A stretch of 64,000 bases of DNA from Lentzea fradiae (GCF_900100955.1 NZ_FNCC01000018.1:1-64000), one strand, 5' to 3'; counted from the first letter of the stretch, positions 11,109 through 19,410 are shown. Notes: generated from the sequence alone by a model not told the origin. Numbers and translations are program-made.

Positions 11109-11999
11109 TCAGTCCTCGAGAGTGGTGCGAACGTCGTCGGCCGCGTCGGGCTGGAGCAGCCCGGAGCGTTCGGCCCGGTCGGCGGTGCGGCGGGCCAGCA
11201 CGCGGTAGCTGGGCAGGGTCTCCGGTGCCTGCTCGGCGAGCACGCCGAGGTGCCCCCGCAAGGTACCGGTGTCGCCGCGGGCGACCGGACCGGTGAGGGC
11301 CCTGTCGCCGTGCCGCAGCGCGTTGTCGAGCGCGGCGGACAGCAGCGGGCCGAGCAGGCGCTCCGCGTTGGCGACGCCCGCGTTGGTGAGCAGGTCCGCC
11401 GCGTCGCGGACCAGCGTGATCAGGTGGTTCGCCCCGTGGGCGAGGGCGGAGTGGTAGAGCGGCCGGACCGCCTCGGGGATGCGGATCGGCTCCGACCCCA
11501 TCTCGACGACCAGCGCCTCGCCGACGCTCCAGGCGACCTCGTCACCGTCCGCGGCCGTCACGCCGACGCACGCGGCGCTCATCCGTTGCAGGTCCTCTGA
11601 CCGGCCGGTGAACGTCATGACGGGGTGCAGGGCCAGCGTGAGGGCACCGAGCTCGGCGGCGGGCCGCAGCACCGCGACGCCCTGGGCCCCGCTGGTGTGC
11701 ACGACGATCTGGCCCGCGCGCAGCGACCCGGTGGCGACCAGGCCCTTGACCAGGCCGGCCAGCTCGTCGTCCGGCACGGCCAGCAGCACCAGGTCGGCGC
11801 GCTTCGCGACCTCGGTCGGGTCGGCGACGGGGACTCCCGGCAGCAGCTCCTCCGCGCGGTCGCGGGATGCCTTGGAGACGGCGGAGGCGCCGGTGACCAC
11901 GTGGCCCGCTCTGGCCAGCGCGGCGCCCAGCACGGAGCCGACCCGGCCTGCCGAGACGACACCGACGGCGAGCCTGGCCGGACGTGGGGTCGCGTCCAT
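11109..11999 (-). CDS. Rossmann-like / DUF2520 protein linked to pan genes (296 aa)
   Basis: Predicted NAD(P)-dependent oxidoreductase. It has an N-terminal Rossmann domain (AVGVVSAGRVGSVLGAALAR, loop GxxxxGxxxG) and then ADLVLLAVPDDELAGLV. The C-terminal helical DUF2520 domain includes ALHPVMTFTG and YHSALAHGANHLITLV. The overall layout resembles ketopantoate reductase and 6-phosphogluconate-like dehydrogenases, and the gene is fused by a one-base gap to panC. Rv3603c occupies the same place in M. tuberculosis. A role in pantoate metabolism is inference from context only; the substrate is unknown. Confidence 0.88.
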   Translation of the reverse strand: MDATPRPARLAVGVVSAGRVGSVLGAALARAGHVVTGASAVSKASRDRAEELLPGVPVADPTEVAKRADLVLLAVPDDELAGLVKGLVATGSLRAGQIVVHTSGAQGVAVLRPAAELGALTLALHPVMTFTGRSEDLQRMSAACVGVTAADGDEVAWSVGEALVVEMGSEPIRIPEAVRPLYHSALAHGANHLITLVRDAADLLTNAGVANAERLLGPLLSAALDNALRHGDRALTGPVARGDTGTLRGHLGVLAEQAPETLPSYRVLARRTADRAERSGLLQPDAADDVRTTLED

Positions 12000-12101
12000 G
12001 CGACTAACTCCTTCTGGCGTTCCAGTCCCTGACGCGGGTACCGGACGACGCCGCCGAGGGTAATCCGCCGTTCGCGGTGTTCGCGCGCTCGGTGACAGGA
12101 C

Positions 12102-13247
12102 TCACCGGCGGGCGTTCGCCCTGGCGGCGTGCAGTGTGTCGAGCAACGCACCGTGGCGCTGCTCGGCGCTCTGACCGGCCGTCCCGTTCTCGATGCGGTG
12201 GCGCAGGAACGCCAGCTCGGTGACGGCGATCTGGTACTTCCGCACGGCCTTGGCCGCGCCGTCACCGGACTTGCGCTTGACCGCCCGCAGCCAGTTGCGG
12301 CGGCCGCGCAGGCTCGCCAGCAGGGCCACCTCGCTGTTGGCGATCCACCGGTTCTGCGCCATCGCGGCGAGCTGTCCCGCCACGATCCGCTGCTCGCGCC
12401 GCCGTTGCCAGACCACGATCCCGACGGCTCCGGCGAACACCGGCACCATGATCAGGAAGTACAGGTTGATGAAGTCCGACCCGGTGCCGACGGTGGTCGA
12501 GAAGTTCCACAGCGAGTGCAGGCCGACCGCGGTGAGGTAGCCGCCGATGGGCGCGAGGACGCGGGTCGTGGCGTGGCTCGTGCTCGCCGCGATGCCGACG
12601 CCGATGCCGGTCATGGCCGTGAAGAGCGGGTGCGCGAACGGCGACAGCACGCCGCGCAGGACGAACAGCGCGATCACGCCGCCGCCCATGCCGCCGAGAC
12701 CGTCCTGGAGGAAGACCCGGCCGAAGTACCAGATGTTCTCGGTGAACGCGAAGCCCGCGGCCGTGATGCCCGCGTAGACCATGCCGTCGACGACGCCGTC
12801 GAACTCGTGCCTGCGCCGCACGAAGACGGCGATCAGGAACATCGCCTTGGTGGCCTCCTCGACGATCGGCGCCCCGACCACGGCCGTGAACGTCGTGCCG
12901 TCGTTGGTCAGCAGGTCGCCGAGCACGCGGCTGGTCTGGTTGAACGCCAGCGAGCTGATCGTCGCCCCGCACGCGCCCCAGATGAACGCGAACAGCAGCA
13001 TCCGCGCCGGTTCCGGTTCCCACCGGTCGATCCACAGGAACGCGCTCACGACGAACGCGACGGGGATCAGCGCGGCGGCGGCACCGACGAGCAACGGCTC
13101 GATGCCGATGCTCGACGTGCCGAGCGCGAACAGCACGAGCCCGGCCGCGGCCAGCGCGATCAGCGCCACGACGGGGAACAGGACGGTCCAGCGGCGCTGC
13201 TCGATCCGCTTCTTCGTCGGCGTCGGCGTGAGGTCGGCGTCGGTCAC
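12102..13247 (-). CDS. PrsW-family intramembrane metalloprotease (381 aa)
   Basis: Multi-pass membrane protein of the PrsW/CAAX-protease superfamily. Conserved motifs are EEATKAMF in one helix, AGFAFTENIWYFG, SPFAHPLFTAMTGIG and VGLHSLWNF, with the Glu-Glu, Glu and His residues expected of the active site. About eight hydrophobic segments occupy residues 25-270, followed by a ~110-residue cytoplasmic tail rich in Arg. The GTG at 13245-13247 is chosen because the longer frame runs over the divergent methyltransferase. In Bacillus PrsW cleaves anti-sigma factor RsiW; no such partner is visible here. Confidence 0.88.
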   Translation of the reverse strand: MTDADLTPTPTKKRIEQRRWTVLFPVVALIALAAAGLVLFALGTSSIGIEPLLVGAAAALIPVAFVVSAFLWIDRWEPEPARMLLFAFIWGACGATISSLAFNQTSRVLGDLLTNDGTTFTAVVGAPIVEEATKAMFLIAVFVRRRHEFDGVVDGMVYAGITAAGFAFTENIWYFGRVFLQDGLGGMGGGVIALFVLRGVLSPFAHPLFTAMTGIGVGIAASTSHATTRVLAPIGGYLTAVGLHSLWNFSTTVGTGSDFINLYFLIMVPVFAGAVGIVVWQRRREQRIVAGQLAAMAQNRWIANSEVALLASLRGRRNWLRAVKRKSGDGAAKAVRKYQIAVTELAFLRHRIENGTAGQSAEQRHGALLDTLHAARANARR

Positions 13248-13262
13248 GGGAAATGACCTTAG

Positions 13263-14192
13263 ATGCACACTTGTCCGATGTTCGACTGGGAAGCCGCTTG
13301 GCACACCGCGCTGTACGGCCCCGGCGGCTTCTTCGCGCGCGGCGAGAAGCCGTTCTCGCACTTCCGCACCTCCGTGCTGGTCGGGACGGAGCTCGCGGAG
13401 GCCCTGCTGGAACTGCTGTCCCGTGTGGACGCCGCACTGGGATTTCCCCCGGTCGTGGACTTCGTCGACGTGGGCGCCGGTGGCGGCGAGCTGGCGGGCG
13501 CGGTGCGGGCGCTGGCGTCCGGCCCGCTGGCGGAACGGCTGCGGGTGACGGCCGTCGAGCTCGGCCCTCCCGTCGACCTGCCCGGCGTCCGGTGGACGAC
13601 CGAGATCCCCGGCTGCACCGGGTTGCTGGTCGGGCACGAGTGGCTCGACTCCATCCCGTGCCCCGTGGTGACGGGGCCGTCCGACGACCCGTGGATCACC
13701 CGGTGGTGGCCCTCGCTGCGGGCCGGCGAGCAGGCCGAGGTGGGCGCGCCGCGAGACGCCGCGTGGGCCGCCGCGGTGTCGTCGGTGCGCGGGGCGGCGC
13801 TGGCGATCGACTACGGGCACCTGGTGTCGTCACGGCGGTTCACGCTGACGGGGTACCGCGACGGACGGCAGGTGCCGCCGGTGTTCGACGGGTCGTGCGA
13901 CATCACCGCGCACGTCGCCTTGGACGCCTGCGCCGCCGCTGCCGGTGGCGACTCTGTGCTGGTGTCGCAACGGGACGCGTTGCGCGCGTTGGGGTTGAGC
14001 GGTGACGTGGCCGGGTCCGGCTGGGACTGGCTGGAGTCGGCGGCGCGGGCGGGGCGGATCGCCGAGCTGCGCGACCCCGCCGGGCTGGGCTCGTTCGGGT
14101 GGTTGCTGCACGGGTGCGGCGTGGCCGTGGCGGACCTCCTGCCGCCGCTGCCGCCCTGGAGTCCGATTCCCGCCAGCGTTCTTCTTCCGTGA
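13263..14192 (+). CDS. MidA/NDUFAF7-type SAM-dependent methyltransferase (309 aa)
   Basis: Member of the COG1565 protein arginine methyltransferase family. In mitochondria NDUFAF7/MidA dimethylates an arginine of complex I subunit NDUFS2 (NuoD). The SAM-binding motif is VDFVDVGAGGGELAGAVRAL; the N-terminus WHTALYGPGGFFARG and ALAIDYGHL are typical. Two ATGs (13263, 13278) are possible and neither has a good ribosome site. The divergent PrsW start is only 15 bases away, which suggests a leaderless transcript. It overlaps the DUF1203 gene by GTGA and is two genes from a NuoD paralogue, its likely substrate. Confidence 0.82.
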   Translation: MHTCPMFDWEAAWHTALYGPGGFFARGEKPFSHFRTSVLVGTELAEALLELLSRVDAALGFPPVVDFVDVGAGGGELAGAVRALASGPLAERLRVTAVELGPPVDLPGVRWTTEIPGCTGLLVGHEWLDSIPCPVVTGPSDDPWITRWWPSLRAGEQAEVGAPRDAAWAAAVSSVRGAALAIDYGHLVSSRRFTLTGYRDGRQVPPVFDGSCDITAHVALDACAAAAGGDSVLVSQRDALRALGLSGDVAGSGWDWLESAARAGRIAELRDPAGLGSFGWLLHGCGVAVADLLPPLPPWSPIPASVLLP

Positions 14193-14632
14193 CGACGATC
14201 GTGACGTTCATGCGAATCCACGCCGTGCCGCCGTCCGCCGCCCTGTCCGACCCCGGCCGCGAGCGCCGCGAGTCCGAGCCGGGCGTGCCGCTGCGCTGCT
14301 GCCTGCGCAAGTCGCTGCCCGGTGAGCCGGTGTGGCTGTTCCGCTACTCGCCGCCGTTCGGCAAGGGGCCGTACGCCGAGGTCGGGCCGGTCTTCACGCA
14401 CGTGGACTGCCCGGCCGCCCCGTCGTTGGATCGTCTCCCCGTTGAATTGTTGAACAATCCCCGGATCCTGCGTTCCTACAACGCCGCCGGGCAGATCGTC
14501 GACGGCGCGGTGGTCGAGCCCGGATCGTTCGATCGTACGATCGAAGAATTGTTCAACGATCCCTCGATCGAGTCGTTGCAGGTGCGCAGCCTGTCGCACG
14601 GGTGCTTCCACTTCGGGATCACGAGGGCGTGA
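14189..14632 (+). CDS. DUF1203 domain protein (147 aa)
   Basis: Small soluble protein of unknown function. The DUF1203 pattern is seen in LRCCLRKSLPGEPVWLFRYS, GPYAEVGPVFTH and the C-terminal SLSHGCFHFGITRA. Starts are possible at GTG 14189 (overlapping the MidA stop as GTGA), GTG 14201 or ATG 14210; the family begins close to MRIHAVP. Coupled to the MidA gene in front and followed after 12 bases by the NuoD-like gene. Two near-repeats (ELLNNP, ELFNDP) fall in the central part. Confidence 0.8.
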   Translation: MTTIVTFMRIHAVPPSAALSDPGRERRESEPGVPLRCCLRKSLPGEPVWLFRYSPPFGKGPYAEVGPVFTHVDCPAAPSLDRLPVELLNNPRILRSYNAAGQIVDGAVVEPGSFDRTIEELFNDPSIESLQVRSLSHGCFHFGITRA

Positions 14633-14644
14633 CACCATGCTGGC

Positions 14645-15730
14645 GTGAGTGAGCAGATCACCGTCGGCGTGGGGGCGGGTGCCCGGTACCTGGGCGTGGA
14701 CCGCGTGGTCGACCTGGGCCCGCTGCACCCGTCGGCCCACGGCGCCTACCGCCTGCGCCTGACCGTGACGCCGGACCTGGTGATCACCGCGGCCGAACCG
14801 CTGGTCGGCCACCTGCACCGCGGCGCGGAGAAGCTCTTCGAGGTCCGCGACTACCGCCAGGTCCTCACGCTCGCCAACCGGCACGACTGGCTCTCCGCGT
14901 TCTGCAACGAGCTCGCCGTCGCGCTGGCCGTGGAACGCATGACGGGCATGGACGTCCCCGCCCGCGCCCAGTGGCTGCGCGTCCTGCTGTGCGAGCTGAA
15001 CCGGCTGCTGGCGCACATGGTCTTCCTGACCCCGCTGGCCCCCGGCGCCGCCGCGTACCGGGAGGGCGTCCAGGCGGTGATGGAGGAGGCGTCCGGCGGC
15101 CGCATCCACTTCATGTTCAACCGGATCGGCGGCCTGCGCGAGGACGTCCCGGCGGGCTGGACTTCCCGCGTCGCCGCCTTCCTGTCCACTGTGGACGTCG
15201 AGCGGCTGGAGATCGACTTCGCGCGGCTGGAGGGTCTCGGCGTGCTCGGCACCGAGGACGCCCTGCAATACGGCGTCACCGGCCCGATCGGCAGGGCCAG
15301 CGGCGTCGACTTCGACCTGCGCCGTGACGACCCGCTGCCCGCCTACCGGTCGCTGGAGTTCACGCCGGTCGTGCGGTCCGAGGGTGACGCCGCGGCACGG
15401 GTGCGGTGCCTGCTCGACGAGGTCCGGCTGTCCGTCTCGCTGGCCTCGGCGTGCCTGGAACAGCTGCCGTCCGGTCCCGTGAACGTGCGGCTGCCCAAGG
15501 CCATCAAGGCACCCGAAGGGTCCGTCTACACGCGCGTGGAGGCGCCGCTGGGCACTTCCGGCGTGCACCTGTCCTCACGCGGCGAGAAGACGCCGTGGCG
15601 GCTCAAGCTGCGGACGCCGTCGTTCAACAACGTGCAGGCGCTGTCCGCTCTGCTGCCGGGAACGAAGGTGGACGACCTGCCCGGCGTGCTGAGCTCGTTC
15701 GCCGTGATCGTCGGCGACATCGACAAGTAG
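14645..15730 (+). CDS. Stand-alone NuoD-like (complex I 49-kDa) protein (361 aa)
   Basis: Paralogue of NADH-quinone oxidoreductase subunit D without any other nuo gene nearby. Family motifs are GPLHPSAHGAYRLRL, LHRGAEKLFEVRDY, ELNRLLAHMVFLTP, GGRIHFMFNRIGG and the C-terminal LSSFAVIVGDIDK. His32 of the quinone site is kept, but the quinone-binding tyrosine (Tyr108 of bovine NDUFS2) aligns with Trp82 (RHDWLS). The ALDIG aspartate motif reads LAPG. Arg59 in HRGAEK aligns with the arginine methylated by NDUFAF7. It lacks the CxxC pairs of NiFe hydrogenases. It is shorter than usual NuoD (~440 aa). Start GTG at 14645; function unknown. Confidence 0.88.
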   Translation: MSEQITVGVGAGARYLGVDRVVDLGPLHPSAHGAYRLRLTVTPDLVITAAEPLVGHLHRGAEKLFEVRDYRQVLTLANRHDWLSAFCNELAVALAVERMTGMDVPARAQWLRVLLCELNRLLAHMVFLTPLAPGAAAYREGVQAVMEEASGGRIHFMFNRIGGLREDVPAGWTSRVAAFLSTVDVERLEIDFARLEGLGVLGTEDALQYGVTGPIGRASGVDFDLRRDDPLPAYRSLEFTPVVRSEGDAAARVRCLLDEVRLSVSLASACLEQLPSGPVNVRLPKAIKAPEGSVYTRVEAPLGTSGVHLSSRGEKTPWRLKLRTPSFNNVQALSALLPGTKVDDLPGVLSSFAVIVGDIDK

Positions 15731-15734
15731 CCCG

Positions 15735-15980
15735 TCACGTCGCCGCGAGCTGTCCCTCCAGGTACTTCCGGATGGCGTTGATGGTCGGGTGGTCCCACAC
15801 CAGCGCCGGGTCGACCAGCACGCCCCACCGCTCCTCGATGTCCACGCACAACGCCATCGCGTGCGCGGAGTCGAGCCCCAGCGCCTGCAACCGCACCGCC
15901 GGGTCGATCCCGGCCTCCGGAACGTCCAAATAGGACGACACGGTCCGGAGGAGCCAGCTGGTCAGCGTCTCGTCGGTCAT
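15735..15980 (-). CDS. Acyl carrier protein (81 aa)
   Basis: Stand-alone carrier of the PP-binding family. The phosphopantetheine attachment serine is in LQALGLDSAHAMAL (Ser38). The start overlaps the stop of the fatty acyl-AMP ligase gene (ATGA, 15977-15980), so the two are made together. The carrier presumably receives the acyl group activated by the ligase. It converges on the NuoD-like gene with four bases between stops. Confidence 0.92.
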   Translation of the reverse strand: MTDETLTSWLLRTVSSYLDVPEAGIDPAVRLQALGLDSAHAMALCVDIEERWGVLVDPALVWDHPTINAIRKYLEGQLAAT

Positions 15981-17638
15981 CGGGTGGCCTCCTGGAGGTG
16001 CGCGGCGACTGCCGGGGTCAGGACGGTGTGCAGCACGGGCAGGGCCGCTCCGAGGAACAGCTCCCGCATGTGCCGCCGCCGGACCTTGCCGCTGGTGGTG
16101 CGCTGCACGGCGTTGGACCGGACGACGACGATGCTCACGGGCACACCGAACTCCCTGGTCACGGCGTCCAGGACGGTGTCGGCGAACTCGGCCGGGTCAC
16201 CCTGGGTCGCGCGGCGCATCTCCTGCACCAGCACGACGTGCTCCCCCGAGGCGTCCTGCAGCCCGAACGCCGCGCCGCTGCCGGCCTCGGCATGCGCCTC
16301 CCGCGCGGTGGCCTCGACGTCGTGCGGGTACAGGTTCCGGCCGCGGACGATGATCAGGTCCTTCAGCCGCCCGGTGACGTACAGCTGGCCTTCGTGGAGC
16401 ATTCCCAGGTCGCCCGTGCGCAGCCAGCGCCCGTCCGCCCCGGTGATGAACGTCGTCGCCGTCGCGTCCGGGTCGCCGTGGTAGCCCGCCGCGAGGCTGG
16501 GGCCGGACACCAGGATCTCGCCGATCGTGCCGTCCGGGACGTCCCGGCCCGTCAGCGCGTCGACCACCCGCACCGCCATCTCCGCCGGTTCCCCGCACCC
16601 GACCAGCGGCACGCCGTCCGGGTGCGGCACGACCTCGCCCGCCGCCAGCGACTCCGGCGTGAACGTGCGGACGGTCGGCCCGCGTCCCCTAGTCGTGCAG
16701 GTGACCACCAGCGTGGACTCCGCGAGGCCGTACCCCGGGTTCAGCGCTGTGCGGCGGAACCCGACCGGCCCGAAGCGCTCCACGAACGCGTCCAGCGTGG
16801 CGATGCGGATCGGCTCGGCGCCGCTGACCGCCACCGCGAGGCAGGACAGGTCGAGGCCCTCCAGCTCCGCGTCGCCGACCCGCCGGGTCGTCCACGAGTA
16901 GCCGAAGTCCGGCGCGACCGTCCAGTCGGCCCGGTGGTCGCTGATCGCGCGCAGCCACCGGATCGGCCTGGCCACGAACGCCTCCGGCGAGAGCAGCACC
17001 AGGTCCGCCTCCGCGTCCAGCGCCTGCAGCAGCAGCCCGACCAGGCCCATGTCGTGGTGGTGCGGCAGCCAGCCGGCGATCCGGCGGGGCGGCGTGTCCC
17101 CGCTGATGGCGGCGAGCACCTTCAGGTTGTGCGTCAGCGCGGCGTGCGTGACCTCGACGCCACGCGGCTGCCCCGTCGACCCCGACGTGTACTGCAGGTA
17201 GGCGACAGCCGAGGGGTCCACCTCCACCGGCCGGTACGCCTCCGGGTCCGCGCTGTCGTCGAAGGCCACCGCGCCGAACCCGGCCAACGCCTCGACGTGG
17301 GCCCGCGGCGTGAGCACGAGACGGGCGCCGGAGTCCTTGACCAGCCGGTCGACCCGGTCCGACCGCGACGCCGCCCCGAGCGGCAGCGGCGCGGGCACCG
17401 CGACGGCACCCGCGTACAGGCAGCCCAGGAACGCCGTGAGGAAGTCGAGGCCCGCCGGGTAGAGCAGCAGCACGGGCCGGTCCGCGAGCCCGGTGCCGGC
17501 CAGCCACACCGCCACGGACCTGGCGCGGCGGTCGAGCTCGGCGTGCGTCATCTCGACCGGCGGCCGCCCGTCCGGGAGGTAGGTGAGCGTGCGGTCGGAC
17601 CGCGGCCGGGCGCGGAAACCGGTGACGAAGTCCGTCAT
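15977..17638 (-). CDS. Fatty acyl-AMP ligase (FAAL-type adenylating enzyme, 553 aa)
   Basis: Activates a fatty acid as acyl-AMP and should load it on the adjacent carrier protein. ANL-superfamily motifs are YLQYTSGSTGQPRGVEVTH (P-loop A3), GWLPHHHDMGLVGLLLQAL (FAAL-typical), NPGYGLAESTLVVT (A5), WLRTGDLGMLHEGQLYVTGR (A7) and RNLYPHDVEATA. The HHHDMGL and NPGYGLAEST motifs are those of FAALs rather than acyl-CoA ligases. ATG at 17636-17638 overlaps the reductase stop. Homologues feed polyketide and lipid pathways, but no PKS is visible here. Confidence 0.93.
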   Translation of the reverse strand: MTDFVTGFRARPRSDRTLTYLPDGRPPVEMTHAELDRRARSVAVWLAGTGLADRPVLLLYPAGLDFLTAFLGCLYAGAVAVPAPLPLGAASRSDRVDRLVKDSGARLVLTPRAHVEALAGFGAVAFDDSADPEAYRPVEVDPSAVAYLQYTSGSTGQPRGVEVTHAALTHNLKVLAAISGDTPPRRIAGWLPHHHDMGLVGLLLQALDAEADLVLLSPEAFVARPIRWLRAISDHRADWTVAPDFGYSWTTRRVGDAELEGLDLSCLAVAVSGAEPIRIATLDAFVERFGPVGFRRTALNPGYGLAESTLVVTCTTRGRGPTVRTFTPESLAAGEVVPHPDGVPLVGCGEPAEMAVRVVDALTGRDVPDGTIGEILVSGPSLAAGYHGDPDATATTFITGADGRWLRTGDLGMLHEGQLYVTGRLKDLIIVRGRNLYPHDVEATAREAHAEAGSGAAFGLQDASGEHVVLVQEMRRATQGDPAEFADTVLDAVTREFGVPVSIVVVRSNAVQRTTSGKVRRRHMRELFLGAALPVLHTVLTPAVAAHLQEATR

Positions 17639-18693
17639 GCGGGGAGCCCTTCTCGGACGTACCAGGAGACGAGGAGGTCGAGGATGCGAGGCGTGACGGG
17701 AGGCGGCGCCGCGTCGTCGTGGCACTCGAGGTCGTACTCGTGGCGCAGGTAGGGCGAGGTGTACTTGCAGCGCATGTTCACGATCGCCTCGAACCTGCTG
17801 AACGGCTCGGCCTCCACCTCGGCGGCACTGGCGGCGACCAGTTCGATCGGCAGGTGCGCGTTGATGGCGGCGAACAGGTCGGGCACCGGCACGGTCGCCC
17901 GGTTCACGACGTGCCGGACCGGCCGGTCGAACGACCCGCCCGCGAGCGCCAGCAACCGGTCCACCGTGCCGTCGATCGGGGTCAGGTGCAGCGCCGCCCG
18001 CGGGTGGCAGACGAACCGCACCCGCTCACCGGGGTTGCGCCGCGCGAACAGGGCGATCACCCGGAGGAAGTCGTAGATCCCCAGATCGGACAACGCACGC
18101 CCCGTGCCCGAATGCCCCACCATGACACCCAGTCGAGCGACTAGAAGTTCACCTTTTTGCACCAGTTCCGACCGGGAAAGGGATACCTCAGCCATCCTTT
18201 TGGAGTGTTCGTAGTCATTCCTGAACTCAGACGGGTGACCCCATTCAGGCCAATTCTCCGGAGTTCTCCCCGGCGCCGTCCCGTTCTGGTAAGCGGTGCT
18301 GATGTGGACGAGCCGCGACCCCGGAACCGAATGACGCGCGAAAGTCCGCTCGACGTTCACGGAACCGAGCGCGTTGACCGCGTGCAGCTCCTCCTCGCGC
18401 CGGGGGAAGAACGTGATGAACGCCGCGCAGTGCCAATACGTGCACGGTGCGGTGAACACCTCCGCAACCGGTAACCCCAGGTCCGGCTCGGCCAGCGCGA
18501 ACGTCTTGAACTGCACCTTCTCCACCAGAGCGGGGTCCAGGTGCAGCGTCGTGAGCGCGTCGGCCACCTTGCGCCGACAGACCTCCTCACTGGCCCGCGC
18601 CAATGCGATCACCGAATCACTGCGCGCGACCAGTGCCCCGATCAGGTGAGATCCGACAAATCCATTGGCTCCGTCTACCACATGGGCGGCCAT
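17635..18693 (-). CDS. Thioester-reductase-like extended SDR (352 aa)
   Basis: NAD(P)H-dependent reductase/epimerase fold. The Rossmann motif is GANGFVGSHLIGAL, the catalytic Tyr-x3-Lys is in DYEHSKRMAE, and the upstream Ser region is LVHISTAYQNG. It resembles the reductase domains that release carrier-bound acyl chains as aldehydes or alcohols. First gene of a three-gene operon in which every junction is an ATGA overlap, so a reductase-ligase-carrier unit is likely. Reductive release of the acyl-ACP is inference. Its start lies 84 bases from a divergent EF-hand gene. Confidence 0.82.
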   Translation of the reverse strand: MAAHVVDGANGFVGSHLIGALVARSDSVIALARASEEVCRRKVADALTTLHLDPALVEKVQFKTFALAEPDLGLPVAEVFTAPCTYWHCAAFITFFPRREEELHAVNALGSVNVERTFARHSVPGSRLVHISTAYQNGTAPGRTPENWPEWGHPSEFRNDYEHSKRMAEVSLSRSELVQKGELLVARLGVMVGHSGTGRALSDLGIYDFLRVIALFARRNPGERVRFVCHPRAALHLTPIDGTVDRLLALAGGSFDRPVRHVVNRATVPVPDLFAAINAHLPIELVAASAAEVEAEPFSRFEAIVNMRCKYTSPYLRHEYDLECHDDAAPPPVTPRILDLLVSWYVREGLPA

Positions 18694-18776
18694 CAGAACA
18701 ACCTTCCACCGTTCGCATTGCGGCCAGTAATGTCCGCCGCGCCAGAGTACTGCCCCTCGAAGAAAGAACCCACGAC

Positions 18777-19340
18777 ATGTTGAGCGAACTGCAGCGAAGG
18801 AAATTCGAGCACCTGTTCACCCTGCTGGACGTCGACGACGACGGAACCATTGACAGGATGGACTACACCGCGTCCGCGGATCGCCTGGTCAGTGCATTCG
18901 GATACGCGACGGACTCACTCGAATGCAGGCAACTCCGCGACCGCTACAACACGTTGTGGGAGACCGTCACCCTCCCGATGGACACCGATGGCGACGAACG
19001 GGTGGACGTCGAGGAGTACTCGACGGGCATGGAACGGTTCGTCACCTCCGCCGAGGGCGGCTACCAGGACCACATCGCACCCGTCGCCGACGCCTTCTAC
19101 GACCTCATGGACGTGGACCAGGACGGCCTCATCACCAGGATGGAGTACGTCCGGATGATGAGCAGCGCCTTCCGCCTGTCCGAGGAGGCGAGCCTCACCG
19201 CGTTCGACCACCTCGACCTCGACGGCAACGGCGTGCTCAGCCGCGACGAGCTGCACCTGGCCAACGAGCAGTTCTTCCGCGGCGACGACGCGGAGGCCAA
19301 GGGCAACTGGATCTTCGGCCCGCTGCCGCTCCTCGTCTGA
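18777..19340 (+). CDS. Four-EF-hand calcium-binding protein, calerythrin/CabD-like (187 aa)
   Basis: Soluble calcium sensor or buffer. Four EF-hand loops are visible: DVDDDGTIDRMDY, DTDGDERVDVEEY, DVDQDGLITRMEY and DLDGNGVLSRDEL. Each has acidic residues at positions 1, 3 and 12 except that loop spacing in the second is slightly variant. Calerythrin of Saccharopolyspora and CabD of Streptomyces have the same four-hand layout and length. ATG at 18777; a longer in-frame ORF upstream overlaps the divergent reductase. A hairpin directly follows the stop. A link with the lipid operon is suggested only by divergence from a shared promoter region. Confidence 0.93.
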   Translation: MLSELQRRKFEHLFTLLDVDDDGTIDRMDYTASADRLVSAFGYATDSLECRQLRDRYNTLWETVTLPMDTDGDERVDVEEYSTGMERFVTSAEGGYQDHIAPVADAFYDLMDVDQDGLITRMEYVRMMSSAFRLSEEASLTAFDHLDLDGNGVLSRDELHLANEQFFRGDDAEAKGNWIFGPLPLLV

Positions 19341-19349
19341 GGCTTTGGA

Positions 19350-19376
19350 GACCCCGCGTGACACGCACGCGGGGTC
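19350..19376. repeat. Palindrome copy 1 / probable terminator of EF-hand gene
   Basis: 11-bp arms gaccccgcgtg and cacgcggggtc around a 5-base loop (acacg), starting nine bases after the EF-hand stop. Same core as copies 2 and 3. Confidence 0.8.
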
Positions 19377-19385
19377 CCTGCATGG

Positions 19386-19410
19386 CTGCACGCGGGGACC
19401 CCGCGTGCAG
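19386..19410. repeat. Palindrome copy 2
   Basis: Perfect 25-base palindrome: 12-bp arms ctgcacgcgggg and ccccgcgtgcag around a single A. Nine bases after copy 1. Confidence 0.85.

Noticed and set aside
14440-14600. Possible mobile-element inverted repeats (ttgttgaacaat / gaattgttcaac)
   Set aside because: They lie inside the DUF1203 coding frame and encode its two ELxNxP segments; no transposase or target duplication.
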